Source of the DNA: AP-15 sp963832875
GTDB lineage: Bacteria > Pseudomonadota > Alphaproteobacteria > ATCC43930 > CGMCC-115725
NCBI GenBank assembly: GCA_963832875.1
Contig: CAWHWB010000007.1
Span: 1 to 64,000 of the forward strand
Direction: 5' to 3'
Length of the DNA: 64,000 bases
Shown: piece by piece, positions 54,555-64,000 of the stretch
Position numbering within the stretch: the first letter of the stretch is position 1
Layout of the letters: each line of letters starts with the position of its first letter
Notes under the pieces: model-generated
Told to the model about the DNA's origin: nothing
Databases searched by the model: none
What the model saw: only the letters and a program-made list of their open reading frames with translations
Translations under genes and position numbers: made by a program

Positions 54555-55649
54555 TCACTCGGCCGCCGCGCGAGCCCGGGTCGGGGATTGCGACTTGAGC
54601 ACTGGAAGCACCTCCTTGGCAAAGAGCTTCAAGCCGCGCTCGGCGACCTCGTAAGGGATGCCGCCGAAGCGAAAGGCGACGTTGAGCTCGAAATCGCCGA
54701 CGATCTTCCGGCGCTCTTCCAGCCCGCGCAGAATCTTGTCGGGCGTGCCCCAGCTTGCGGCCTGCATGAAGCCGTTGACCGCGCCCTCTAGGCCGGCCTT
54801 GCGCGCGATTTCCGCCTTCTGCTGATAGGCGTCGTAGCCCTTCACCGTCTTGAAGTGCTCGCCGAGAAATTCGTAATGGTAGAAGTTGCTTTCGACGAAT
54901 TTGCCCTGGTATTGCCGCGCCTCATCTTCGGTCTCGGCGAGGTTGGTGCCGCATACGCAGAACTCGGTCAGCATCACCCGCGGCGGCTCGGTGCCGTGAT
55001 ACTTGCGGTGCAGTTGCCGTCCGCGCTCGATCACCGGCGTCCGCATCTCCCATGGCCGATCGGCAAACATGACCATATGGGCGCCGAGCTTGGCGGCAGA
55101 GTCGACCAATTCCTCGCTCGACGCCACGGCGTAGATGCGGCCATCGAAGGAGTGCTGCGGCCGCGGGCGGATCTCGGTGCGCGGCTGCCGGTAGAATTTG
55201 CCGTCGCCTTCGATAAAGCCGGTCTTCAGCGCGTTGACGATCATCGGGGCCGCCTCGTCGAAGCGCTCGCGTGACTCGTCCATGCTGAGGCGGAAGGCGG
55301 CAAACTCGCGCCGCGCCAGACCACGCCCGAGGCCAAGTCGGAGCCGCCCTTTGCTCAGCATGTCGAGCACGGCCGCCTGCTCGGCGACGCGCAACGGATC
55401 GTGCCACGGCAGGATGACGGCCGCGGTGCCCAGATCGATGTCGGGGCAGAGTGCGGTCATATACGTCATCAGCTGGAGGTTGTCTGGGACGAACGAGTAG
55501 TCGTTGAAATGGTGCTCCGCCGACCACAGGCAATCGAAGCCCAAATCGGCGGCGAGCCGGGCCAGCCGGATCTCCTCGTTCCACACGCGAAGATCGGAGC
55601 AGTCGTGCCAGCCATAGCTGGCGAACACCATCATCATGCCGACATCCAT
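54555..55649 (-). CDS. LLM-class flavin-dependent oxidoreductase 2
   Basis: 364 residues, ATG 55649. Bacterial luciferase-like barrel with LAADLGFDCLWSAEHHFNDY, the conserved EHHF motif, LCPDIDLGTAAVILPWHDPL and LSKGRLRLGLGRGLARREFA. C-terminus MQAASWGTPDKILRGLEERR. Alkanal monooxygenase alpha-chain type; would need reduced flavin from a partner. Lies between the two BVMO genes with short gaps (57 and 69 bases), so co-transcribed. Confidence 0.9.
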   Translation of the reverse strand: MDVGMMMVFASYGWHDCSDLRVWNEEIRLARLAADLGFDCLWSAEHHFNDYSFVPDNLQLMTYMTALCPDIDLGTAAVILPWHDPLRVAEQAAVLDMLSKGRLRLGLGRGLARREFAAFRLSMDESRERFDEAAPMIVNALKTGFIEGDGKFYRQPRTEIRPRPQHSFDGRIYAVASSEELVDSAAKLGAHMVMFADRPWEMRTPVIERGRQLHRKYHGTEPPRVMLTEFCVCGTNLAETEDEARQYQGKFVESNFYHYEFLGEHFKTVKGYDAYQQKAEIARKAGLEGAVNGFMQAASWGTPDKILRGLEERRKIVGDFELNVAFRFGGIPYEVAERGLKLFAKEVLPVLKSQSPTRARAAAE

Positions 55650-55718
55650 GGAGCGCTCCTTCGTTCGTCCATCTCGCCAAGTCGAGAAAAGCTTTCAAAG
55701 ACGGCTGATGACGCCGTA

Positions 55719-57359
<1,641 letters not shown>

Positions 57360-57425
57360 GCTGTCCTTCTCCAAGCTGCCGTCTCCAGGAGATCCGAACG
57401 GAAGCGGTACGATTAACCAAGACAG

Positions 57426-58286
57426 CTATCCAAGCCGCAATAGTCGCACGCTCTCGGAAAGCCGCGCCGCCGCCGATTGCATCGCACGGCTGAGCGGCCC
57501 CAGGGCCTCGCCGTCGAGGTCGTGCGCATGGCCCGCAGCCGTCAGGATCAGCAGCAATTGCCAAGCCGGCGACAGGACCGGCACGGAGACCAGCGTGACG
57601 CCCTGGAACATCGCCCCGCGATCGACCGCGACGCAGGATTTGCGCGCCTCTTCGACCTGCGCCAAGAAATCGGCAAAGGACGGCTTCTGGAACCAGGCGA
57701 CCGGCGCGAACAGCGCTTCGAGCTCGGCCTCGCTGCTGTCTCCAAACGCTGCCATGATCACGCCCGAGGCTCCGGCTGGGCCTGGGTACTGGCGCCCGAC
57801 GGTGACGTACAGATCGCTCCGGACCGTGGCGCCGACCCAGTCCAACAGCAGCAGCGACGAGGGTCCCAAAACCTTGGACAGATAGACCGACACGCCGTGC
57901 GCATCGGAAACCGCATGCATCAGCGGGCGCGCCAGATCCATCAACCCGCTGCGCCGCAACACGCCATAGGCGATCTCGAGGATATGCAGGCTCACCGAGT
58001 AGGTCCGCGTCGCCTCGTCGTAACCGACAAAGCCCTCGGCCTGCAATGTCCGCAAGATGTTGTACGCGGTCCCGCGATATAGCCCCGCGGCGCGCGCGAC
58101 TTCGCTCGCATTCAACGGCCGCTCCGACGTATGCAGCGCTCGCAGCACCTTGGCGGCCGCGACCACCGCGCCCACTGGCTTGCCGAGACCGAGGCCGGTG
58201 GAGGCCCCATCTTCGAGCAACCGGGTGGCTTGCCCGTTGCCGTCGATCATGCCTGGTGTTGGATCCGCTGTTTCAGGCCCGTCCAT
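57426..58286 (-). CDS. IclR-family transcriptional regulator
   Basis: 286 residues, ATG 58286. N-terminal winged helix: AAAKVLRALHTSERPLNASE, VARAAGLYRGTAYNILRTLQ and AEGFVGYDEATRTYSVSLHI; C-terminal effector domain with LLLLDWVGATVRSDLYVTVG and GASGVIMAAFGDSSEAELEA. IclR proteins bind pathway metabolites. Upstream of and co-directional with the BVMO/LLM genes, so it is the likely regulator of the cluster. Confidence 0.93.
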   Translation of the reverse strand: MDGPETADPTPGMIDGNGQATRLLEDGASTGLGLGKPVGAVVAAAKVLRALHTSERPLNASEVARAAGLYRGTAYNILRTLQAEGFVGYDEATRTYSVSLHILEIAYGVLRRSGLMDLARPLMHAVSDAHGVSVYLSKVLGPSSLLLLDWVGATVRSDLYVTVGRQYPGPAGASGVIMAAFGDSSEAELEALFAPVAWFQKPSFADFLAQVEEARKSCVAVDRGAMFQGVTLVSVPVLSPAWQLLLILTAAGHAHDLDGEALGPLSRAMQSAAARLSESVRLLRLG

Positions 58287-58527
58287 GCCTCATAGATCCC
58301 GCAGATTCACCCGTTGACCCACTCAGGCAGGCATGATGCGGCGGCCTTTCCGAAGCTGCAATGCAAATCATAAGTCTTCTATGGAAGACAATGGCGGGAG
58401 CGGCATTCGCGCGGCGATCGCCTTGCCTGCACGGCTCGGCAAGCTCGGCAGGGGCAGCGGCCTCGTCCTTGGCGCCAGCAACACCTTTCCCAAGCCTCCC
58501 GTCAAATTGCCGATGGGAGTTGCGCGA

Positions 58528-58650
58528 ATGACCAGTATCGGCGCGAAGCTGTCAAAACCACTGCGAGTTCTCTTCGCGGTCCCGGTCGTGATGGTCCTGG
58601 CGGTGCTTCCGGCCAGGCCGGAGATGTTCGGCCCGGGGCCAGGTCACTAG
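58528..58650 (+). CDS. Small membrane or secreted protein, doubtful
   Basis: 40 residues: MTSIGAKLSKPLRVLFAVPV, then VMVLAVLPARPEMFGPGPGH. One hydrophobic segment with a positively charged start, like a signal or single membrane helix; GGGAG eight bases upstream. No family match recognised. Could be a random open frame. Confidence 0.3.
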   Translation: MTSIGAKLSKPLRVLFAVPVVMVLAVLPARPEMFGPGPGH

Positions 58651-58683
58651 AAACGGCTGTCAGATTTGCTTGGGGAGAACTCG

Positions 58684-59020
58684 ATACTTGATCGTGTAAC
58701 CATCGGCGTCAGCGATCTCGAGCGATCAAAGGCTTTCTATGACAAAGCCCTGAAAGCGATCGGCGTCGAACGTCTGTATTCAGAAGGCGCAGAATTTTCG
58801 GATACGGAGCCCATAAGAAGGCCTTCTTCTGGATCGGTCTGAAAACGTCGGCCATTACTGGTGTCCACGTGGCTTTTGCGGTTCCGGATCGCGCTGCCTT
58901 CGACCGCTTTTACGCAGTGGCTGTCAGCGCGGGCCGCGCGACAAGGGTAAGCCAGGGCCTCGGCCCAACTATCATCCGTACTGGGACGAGCGACAGGATC
59001 ATCCGCAGATCGTTCGGACG
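58684..59020 (+). pseudogene. VOC (glyoxalase-like) protein, decayed
   Basis: LDRVTIGVSDLERSKAFYDK and GVERLYSEGAEFSD begin a typical VOC domain; a second frame gives GYGAHKKAFFWIGLKTSAIT, GVHVAFAVPDRAAFDRFYAV, and a third KGKPGPRPNYHPYWDER. Frameshifts near 58805 and 58945. The position expected for the start codon is ATA (58684-58686), with GGGGAGAA upstream, and the C-terminal metal-binding part is absent. Confidence 0.65.
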
Positions 59021-59198
59021 GAGCGGGGCCCGGTCGATTATCGTCTCGAGCAAATCTTCTCGTCCAGCATCGGCCACAAGGCTCTGCCGCGAGCGCTCTG
59101 CTTCAGCCAATAATGCGGGAATATCGGCCGATGGCAGCCCCCTTTCGTAGAGCGTAGGCTTGCCGGCCCGACGGACCACATTCTTCTCAGGGGATGTC
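59021..59198. other. Short stretch between VOC remnant and synthetase
   Basis: The minus strand reads protein-like (KPTLYERGLPSADIPALLAE and DLLETIIDRAPLRPNDLRMI) but no family is recognised and no start or end is clear. Probably debris. Confidence 0.25.
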
Positions 59199-61328
59199 AT
59201 GGAGTTCTGGACAGAACCACAGATGGCCTCGATCCGCAAAATGCTGAACCCTCGCTCCATCGCGATCGTGGGCGCGACGCCGCGGATGCAGTATGGCGGG
59301 CGGTTTCTGGCTGCCGCACTCAAGGCCAAGGACCGGGTGCGGGTTTATGCGGTGAACCCGCGTTATGACGAAATCATGGGGGTGAAGTCCTACCCTGATG
59401 TGACGAACCTACCGGAAGCCCCCGATTTGGTCGCGGTCGTGGTGCCCTGGGACCAGGTGCTCGATGTCCTGGAGGAGAGCCACCGCAAGGGGGCGGGATC
59501 GGCGACCGTGATCTCGGCGGGTTTTGCCGAGCGCGGCGTGGACGACCGGCGTGATTTGCAGCGGGAATTGGGCGCCTTTGCCAGCACCTCCGGCATGCGG
59601 ATCAGCGGCCCCAACTGCCTGGGCCTGGCGAATGTCAAAGACGACATCTGGGCCACCGCTTCCTCGCGCGGGGCCGAGGGTCTGACCGGGCCGATCGGCC
59701 TCGTCTGCCAAAGCGGTGCGACGGCGTTCGGGCCGTTCCTGGTGCGCGCGGTCGAGAACGGCATCGGCTTCAGCTATATCATCTCGACCGGGAACGAGGC
59801 CGACCTCGACTTTACCGATTTCGCCCGCTACCTGCTGGACGATCCGGATACCAGGGTCATCGCCGGCTTTGTCGAAGGCTTCAAGCGGGCCGACAAGTTT
59901 CTCGAAGTGGCCAAGCTCGCCGCCGAGCGCGGCAAGCCGATCGTCCTGATCAAGATCGGGCGTTCGGAACTGGGTGCCAGGGCGGCGCGCTCCCACACGG
60001 CGGCGCTGACCGGGGCGGACACCCGCTACGATGCGATCTTTGCCCAATACGGGGTGATTCGGGTCCAGGATTACGACGAACTCCTGGAGGTCTCGCACCT
60101 TCTCGCCCACACCCCCAAGCCCCAAGTGCCCGGCATCGCGGTCGTCTCCCACTCGGGCGGCGTCAGCTCGCTGACCGCCGACATGTGCGGCCAGGCCGGC
60201 CTCGACCTGCCGCAACTGGGTGACGCGGCGCGCGACGGCATCAACGCGATTTTGAAGGGCTTTGGCTGGGCGGCGAATCCCGCCGATGTGACAGGCTTTG
60301 CCAACAGCGAGTCCTTCCCGCAAATCATGGAGCATATGATCAACGATCCGCGGATGGGCACACTCGTCGTCGCGAGCGCCGGGGCGAACGCCCAAGCGCA
60401 GCAGGTCATCAACGAGCGCGATCGGACCGACAAGGGTGTGGTGTTCTTGTGGACCGGAAGCCGGGACGCCACGAGCGGCCTACCCCAGCTGAAACACGCC
60501 CATATCCCGATCTTCTACACGCCGGACAAATTGGCCCGCGGCCTGCAGAGCCGGCTCGCGTATCACACATGGCGCGAGCGTCGCCTGGCCGATGGCTTTG
60601 CCGCGGCCCCGCCGCGCATAGCGGCGCAGGATGCGGCCATCGCCCGGGCGCTCGGCTTGGGACGTCCGACCCTCTCGGAATCCGAGAGCAAAGAGCTGCT
60701 GGCCGCCTGGGGCGTCGCGAGTGCGCGCGAGCGCCGGGCAAATTCTCCAGAGGCCGCTATCGAGGCCGCAGAGCAGCTCGGGTTCCCGGTGGCGCTCAAA
60801 GTCAACTCGCCGGACATCCTGCACAAGACGGAAGCCGGGGTCGTGCGGCTGAACCTGCGTGACCCGGCACAACTGCGAGCCGCCTACGCCGAGATCCTGG
60901 CGAATGCCAAGGCCTATGCGCCGCGGGCTCGGATCAGCGGCGTGTCGGTGCAGGAAATGGTAAGAGATGGTGTCGAGGTCATCGTCGGCGTCTCTTGCGA
61001 CCCGCAATTGGGCCCGGTGCTGCTGTTCGGCAGCGGCGGAGTGATGGTCGAGGTCTACAACGACGTGGCGCTCAGACGCTGCCCGATCACGCGCTCGGAA
61101 GCCCAGGCGATGATCACGCAAGTCAAAGGCGCCCGGTTGCTCCAAGGCTTTCGCGGCCGTCCGCCGGCCGACCTCGCCGCACTCGCGGATACCCTGGTGC
61201 GCGTCTCTCACCTCGCCATGCACCTTGAAGGACATCTGGCAGAGTTGGATATCAATCCGCTGATGGTGCTGCCATCAGGTCAGGGAGTGAAGGCGGTAGA
61301 CGCCCTCGTCGTGCTTCGCGGCACATAG
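59199..61328 (+). CDS. ADP-forming acyl-CoA synthetase (acetate-CoA ligase type)
   Basis: 709 residues from ATG 59199 (CAGGGGATG upstream). Order: CoA-binding domain (NPRSIAIVGATPRMQYGGRF), two succinyl-CoA-synthetase-like domains with the phospho-His loop ARSHTAALTGADTRYDAIFA, then ATP-grasp (QLGFPVALKVNSPDILHKTE and VQEMVRDGVEVIVGVSCDPQ, GSGGVMVEVYNDVALRRCPI). Makes acyl-CoA from acid, CoA and ATP giving ADP + Pi. Likely the last activation step for acids from the BVMO cluster (inference). Its last 147 bases are repeated at 62136-62282. Confidence 0.92.
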   Translation: MEFWTEPQMASIRKMLNPRSIAIVGATPRMQYGGRFLAAALKAKDRVRVYAVNPRYDEIMGVKSYPDVTNLPEAPDLVAVVVPWDQVLDVLEESHRKGAGSATVISAGFAERGVDDRRDLQRELGAFASTSGMRISGPNCLGLANVKDDIWATASSRGAEGLTGPIGLVCQSGATAFGPFLVRAVENGIGFSYIISTGNEADLDFTDFARYLLDDPDTRVIAGFVEGFKRADKFLEVAKLAAERGKPIVLIKIGRSELGARAARSHTAALTGADTRYDAIFAQYGVIRVQDYDELLEVSHLLAHTPKPQVPGIAVVSHSGGVSSLTADMCGQAGLDLPQLGDAARDGINAILKGFGWAANPADVTGFANSESFPQIMEHMINDPRMGTLVVASAGANAQAQQVINERDRTDKGVVFLWTGSRDATSGLPQLKHAHIPIFYTPDKLARGLQSRLAYHTWRERRLADGFAAAPPRIAAQDAAIARALGLGRPTLSESESKELLAAWGVASARERRANSPEAAIEAAEQLGFPVALKVNSPDILHKTEAGVVRLNLRDPAQLRAAYAEILANAKAYAPRARISGVSVQEMVRDGVEVIVGVSCDPQLGPVLLFGSGGVMVEVYNDVALRRCPITRSEAQAMITQVKGARLLQGFRGRPPADLAALADTLVRVSHLAMHLEGHLAELDINPLMVLPSGQGVKAVDALVVLRGT
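61182..61328 (+). repeat. Direct repeat copy 1: 3' end of acyl-CoA synthetase gene
   Basis: 147 bases ending at the stop codon, matching 62136-62282 at 134 of 147 positions (13 differences by eye). Nearly all differences are at third codon positions; only two residues change (M/T and T/A). The copies bracket the BrnT/HTH pair. Confidence 0.9.
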
Positions 61329-61365
61329 CAATGTAGGCGGATGAGAGTGATCGCAGGCTGGGCTA

Positions 61366-61653
61366 TTGGCGGACATTCCCCATATCCGGTTCGAGTGGGA
61401 TGATGCGAAAAACGATCGCTGCATGCGAGATCGCGGGTTCGGTTTTGCCGATATATTGCCGGCGTTCCTCGATCCGAACAGACGGGTGGAGCGCGACGTT
61501 CGGCGAGACTATGGCGAAGAACGTTTCAGGCTCTACGGCCGCGTCGCCGGACGGCTATTCGTGATCGCCTACACGCGGCGTGAAACGGCGACGAGGATCA
61601 TCTCCGCCCGCAAGGCAAACGCCAGGGAGAGGGACCGGTATGGCGCGGACTGA
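61366..61653 (+). CDS. BrnT-family toxin
   Basis: 95 residues from TTG 61366. BrnT fold, a ribosome-dependent-like RNase: IRFEWDDAKNDRCMRDRGFG, FADILPAFLDPNRRVERDVR, RFRLYGRVAGRLFVIAYTRR and TRIISARKANARERDRY (catalytic and RNA-binding Arg/Lys). Degrades mRNA to stop growth until neutralised. The antitoxin gene overlaps it by 14 bases, the usual TA layout. Located between the two copies of the synthetase 3' end. Confidence 0.88.
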   Translation: MADIPHIRFEWDDAKNDRCMRDRGFGFADILPAFLDPNRRVERDVRRDYGEERFRLYGRVAGRLFVIAYTRRETATRIISARKANARERDRYGAD

Positions 61654-62005
61654 AGCACGCCTCGATGCGACGGGCGCCGTCACCCGACGGCGCTCCGCCG
61701 GCCCTTGGGAACGGGTAGAGCCGCGAACCGATTGGGCGCGGGTCGATGCGACCACCGAAGCGGAGATTGAACGCCAAGCCGCCTTCGATGATGCCGAAGC
61801 AGCCAAGGATGCGGCGGCTTGGGTGCGCCGTGTTCGCCGGCGTGCCGGGCTGTCACAAGCCGAGTTCGCGCGCCGGATCGGCATATCGGTCGCGACGGTA
61901 CGCGGCTGGGAACAGGGTAAGCTGGTGCCGCAGGGTGCGGCCCGCGCCCTTCTGCGCGTGATCGACCGCGTGCCGGAAGCCATGCTGGCGCTGGGTGCGA
62001 GCTAA
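61640..62005 (+). CDS. Helix-turn-helix antitoxin partner of BrnT
   Basis: 121 residues from ATG 61640. C-terminal Xre/Cro-type helix-turn-helix: WVRRVRRRAGLSQAEFARRI, then GISVATVRGWEQGKLVPQGA and ALLRVIDRVPEAMLALGAS. The N-terminal part (EIERQAAFDDAEAAKDAAAW) would bind the toxin. Classical BrnA antitoxins have a ribbon-helix-helix domain; here an HTH domain replaces it, as in HigA-like partners. It would repress its own promoter. Confidence 0.85.
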   Translation: MARTEARLDATGAVTRRRSAGPWERVEPRTDWARVDATTEAEIERQAAFDDAEAAKDAAAWVRRVRRRAGLSQAEFARRIGISVATVRGWEQGKLVPQGAARALLRVIDRVPEAMLALGAS

Positions 62006-62051
62006 ACCACCCGTGATTCCACCCCATCGATCTCAAACCGGGCCAGAAAAT

Positions 62052-62132
62052 GTAGGGCGGAATAGCGAAGCGCATTTCCGCCAAATCATCTGGGGGAGGC
62101 GGCGGATTACGCTGCGCTCATCCGCCCTACGC
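62052..62132. repeat. REP-like imperfect palindrome
   Basis: Two arms of about 31 bases in inverted orientation: GTAGGGCGGAATAGCGAAGC on the left, and its imperfect complement ending CATCCGCCCTACGC on the right, with about 18 bases between. GGCGGAT/ATCCGCC cores of this kind recur as dispersed extragenic repeats in many proteobacteria. A partial arm (TGTAGGCGGATGAG) sits at 61332-61345, just after copy 1 of the synthetase end. Confidence 0.7.
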
Positions 62133-62135
62133 TTG

Positions 62136-62282
62136 CTCGCGGATACCCTGGTGCGCGTCTCCCACCTCGCCACGCACCTGGAAGGACACTTGGCAGAGCT
62201 GGACATCAATCCGCTGATGGTGCTGCCGTCAGGTCAGGGCGTGAAGGCGGTCGACGCCCTCGTCGTGCTCCGCGGTGCATAG
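62136..62282 (+). repeat. Direct repeat copy 2: 3' end of acyl-CoA synthetase gene
   Basis: Ends at its own TAG at 62280-62282. See copy 1. It starts exactly after the REP-like palindrome and has no start codon of its own, so it is not a gene. Confidence 0.9.
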
Positions 62283-62479
62283 CCTGGTACCCGACAGTAC
62301 GGCCGGAGCCATTATCGCGGAGAGGCGGTGCCCTGCAATCATTGTCGGGGTCGCTTTGCATTGTAGCCCACCACCGGCTGGGTCCGGCCTTTTAAGGCGA
62401 GCGCTCCAATCTGTTCAGTGCCAGTACTCCTTTCAATTCAATGCGGTGTTGACACCGTAGTGGCCGTTGCCACCTCCGA
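62283..62479. other. Short intergenic spacer
   Basis: No gene, RNA or repeat recognised between the synthetase repeat and tag. Confidence 0.35.
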
Positions 62480-63115
62480 TTACGCATTCGCTGGCGATGG
62501 TGCCGTCGGGAAAGCCAGCGCGGCGCAGGCATCATGCCGCCAGCACGAGATGAGGTGATCATTGACCATACCGGTGGCCTGACAAAAAGCATAGACGATC
62601 GTCGGGCCACAGAATTTGAAGCCGCGTTCCTTGAGCCCTTTAGACAATGCCACCGATTTTGCTGACTGCGTCGGAATCTCCGCCCGCGAATGAAAGCCGT
62701 TCTGCTGCGGTCGCCCATCGAAGAACTTCCATAAAAAGTTTGAAAAACCTTCCCGCGCCTCGATCTCCAGCCAGGCCCGCGCGGACACCACCGTCCCCTC
62801 GATCTTGGCGCGGTTGCGAATGATGCGGGAGTTGTCCATCAGCGCAGCAATCGCTTTAGCGTCGAAACGAGCAATCTTCTCGGGATCGAAATTAGCGAAG
62901 GCGGTGCGGAAGGCGTCGCGCTTGCGCAGGATCGTGATCCAAGAAAGCCCGGCCTGGAACCCGTCGAGGATCAGCTTCTCGAATAGCGCACGGCTATTGA
63001 ACTCCGGTACACCCCATTCCTCGTCGTGGTAAGCGACATAGAGCGGGTCTGTGCCTGGCCAAGGGCAGCGTGTCAGGCCGTCGGGATGAGCGGAGAAAGG
63101 GGTATCGGCACACAT
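62480..63115 (-). CDS. tag: DNA-3-methyladenine glycosylase I
   Basis: Excises 3-methyladenine from alkylated DNA. 211 residues, ATG 63115. Family blocks: TRCPWPGTDPLYVAYHDEEW with the first zinc Cys, ALFEKLILDGFQAGLSWITI, then IIRNRAKIEGTVVSARAWLE and the C-terminal GFKFCGPTIVYAFCQATGMV followed by NDHLISCWRH (zinc His/Cys). Full length and intact. Confidence 0.95.
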   Translation of the reverse strand: MCADTPFSAHPDGLTRCPWPGTDPLYVAYHDEEWGVPEFNSRALFEKLILDGFQAGLSWITILRKRDAFRTAFANFDPEKIARFDAKAIAALMDNSRIIRNRAKIEGTVVSARAWLEIEAREGFSNFLWKFFDGRPQQNGFHSRAEIPTQSAKSVALSKGLKERGFKFCGPTIVYAFCQATGMVNDHLISCWRHDACAALAFPTAPSPANA

Positions 63116-63582
63116 CCATCAAGCCTAGCGCGTGATGCTCCTAGACCGAAACACTTTGCCGTCCTGGCCGGGTTTGTCTCGGCCAACGACGCGGCTGATG
63201 CGTTGGTACGGCCCTTCCTGACGTTCAGCTGATCGGCTAGGCGGATATTCCGTGCCGATGTCCCCAAGATGCGGGGTGTGCCAGCTCCAGTGGGACAAGC
63301 CGCCAGTCCGGGGATATTACCGAGCATGATCCAGCCGCCGCTGCTGGGGGCGGTGAAGGCGGCTAGCGCAGTCTCGGCCCGAACCTTGATCCGCCTTGTG
63401 GCGGCGGGGCCGGTCCGTCCTCGATCTCGTCTGAAATCGGCCGGTGTAGTGCGCTGCGTGAAATTGTGCTGTGAGTTGTCGAGCAGAAAGACCGGCGAAA
63501 CTCGGAGCGGCCGCCCTCGACAATCTCGCCGATGCGAGTCAACTGATCGAGGCAACCGATTACGAGCTTGGGAGGAGGCGTC
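63116..63582. other. Intergenic region upstream of sugar transporter
   Basis: No credible gene. Minus-strand frames are low in family signal. The end holds the ribosome site GGGAGGAGG for the transporter at 63583 and probably its promoter. Confidence 0.4.
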
Positions 63583-64000
63583 ATGAACTTTTACGTGATC
63601 GCGGCGGTGGCGGCGCTTGGCGGCCTGCTGTTCGGTTACGACACCGGCGTCATTTCCGGAGCGCTGTTATTCATCCGGCAGGTCATGTCGCTATCGACGA
63701 CTGCGCAAGGGGTAGTGGTCGCGATCGCGCTGTTCGGCGCTGCGATCGGCGCGGCATTCGCCGGACAGCTATCGGACCGTGCCGGTCGCCGCCGCGTCAT
63801 CCTCGGCGCCGGCCTGCTGTTCATCGCTGGCGCGATCATCTCCGCCGTCGCACAGCACGTGGTCGTCCTGCTGATCGGCCGCCTCCTCGTCGGGCTGGCA
63901 ATCGGCGTCGCCTCGATGCTGACGCCTCTCTATCTGGCCGAGATAGCGCCGGCGCGCGACCGTGGCGCGATCGTGTCGCTGAACCAGCTTTGCATCACAA
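63583..64000 (+). CDS. Sugar porter (MFS), 5' part, cut by window edge
   Basis: ATG 63583 follows GGGAGGAGG. 139 codons are visible and the frame is open to the edge. MFS sugar-porter landmarks: AALGGLLFGYDTGVISGALL in TM1, GQLSDRAGRRRVILGAGLLF (motif A, D-R-x-G-R-R), LLIGRLLVGLAIGVASMLTP with LYLAEIAPARDRGAIVSLNQ (PESPR-like region). A proton-coupled xylose/arabinose/glucose-type importer of about 450-480 residues; the sugar cannot be told from this part. Confidence 0.9.
   Translation, partial: MNFYVIAAVAALGGLLFGYDTGVISGALLFIRQVMSLSTTAQGVVVAIALFGAAIGAAFAGQLSDRAGRRRVILGAGLLFIAGAIISAVAQHVVVLLIGRLLVGLAIGVASMLTPLYLAEIAPARDRGAIVSLNQLCIT

Noticed and set aside
58910..59329. Minus-strand frame with protein-like segments (ADIPALLAEAERSRQSLVAD)
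   Set aside because: Overlaps the synthetase start and a VOC remnant; no family recognised, so not listed as a gene.

Overview
The window is GC-rich bacterial DNA whose gene families point to an alphaproteobacterium (Rhizobiales or Rhodospirillales type). Supporting families are DUF2092, DUF3141, the DUF3489-DUF2924-serine recombinase cassette, a CAX exchanger and Baeyer-Villiger monooxygenases with luciferase-like partners. This is inference from protein families; there is no rRNA or complete tRNA.

Layout. 1-6.9 kb (minus strand): sulfatase region with a MarC-like protein, a formylglycine-generating enzyme, two arylsulfatases, an outer-membrane protein and small secreted or membrane proteins. 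6.9-13.6 kb: an insertion-sequence scrapyard (IS5 with a TGA target duplication; IS256 nested in an IS110 remnant with a perfect 8-bp duplication; IS3) among remnants of DUF2092, glycine-rich, amidohydrolase and terminase genes. 13.9-20.5 kb: carbohydrate block with glgX, a chimeric glgP-pgm pseudogene, a histidine phosphatase and phosphoketolase. 20.6-31.3 kb: intact DUF2092 plus glycine-rich pair, an RND efflux pump, a K+ channel, an AI-2E family permease and AraC regulators. 31.5-37.2 kb (plus strand): DUF3141-pta-fabI-ackA-hypothetical operon. 37.2-46 kb: gene remnants, an MGH1-like glycosidase, a membrane protein, a CAX exchanger and PPK2. 46.7-50 kb: serine recombinase cassette, then the 3' half of a tRNA-Gln and a tyrosine integrase remnant. 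50.5-61.3 kb: LLM / two-repeat unknown protein / BVMO / LLM / BVMO / IclR / ADP-forming acyl-CoA synthetase, a likely catabolic cluster. 61.3-64 kb: a BrnT-type toxin-antitoxin pair between two copies of the synthetase 3' end, tag, and a sugar transporter cut by the window edge.

How the genes fit together. Phosphoketolase gives acetyl phosphate, which AckA or Pta can turn into ATP or acetyl-CoA; glgX and the former glgP/pgm would feed sugar phosphates. Four FNR/FixK-like palindromes sit where class II activation would place them, upstream of the RND pump, the DUF3141 operon, an antiporter remnant and the glycosidase, suggesting an oxygen-responsive set. The formylglycine enzyme would activate the Cys-type sulfatases. 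The BVMO/LLM cluster probably oxidises a cyclic ketone, ending in CoA activation.

Data caution. At least ten genes are broken only by +/-1 changes in short homopolymers, and single-base repair restores family-like protein. Many 'pseudogenes' here may be sequencing errors. Others are clearly real decay (in-frame stops, chimeras, truncations).
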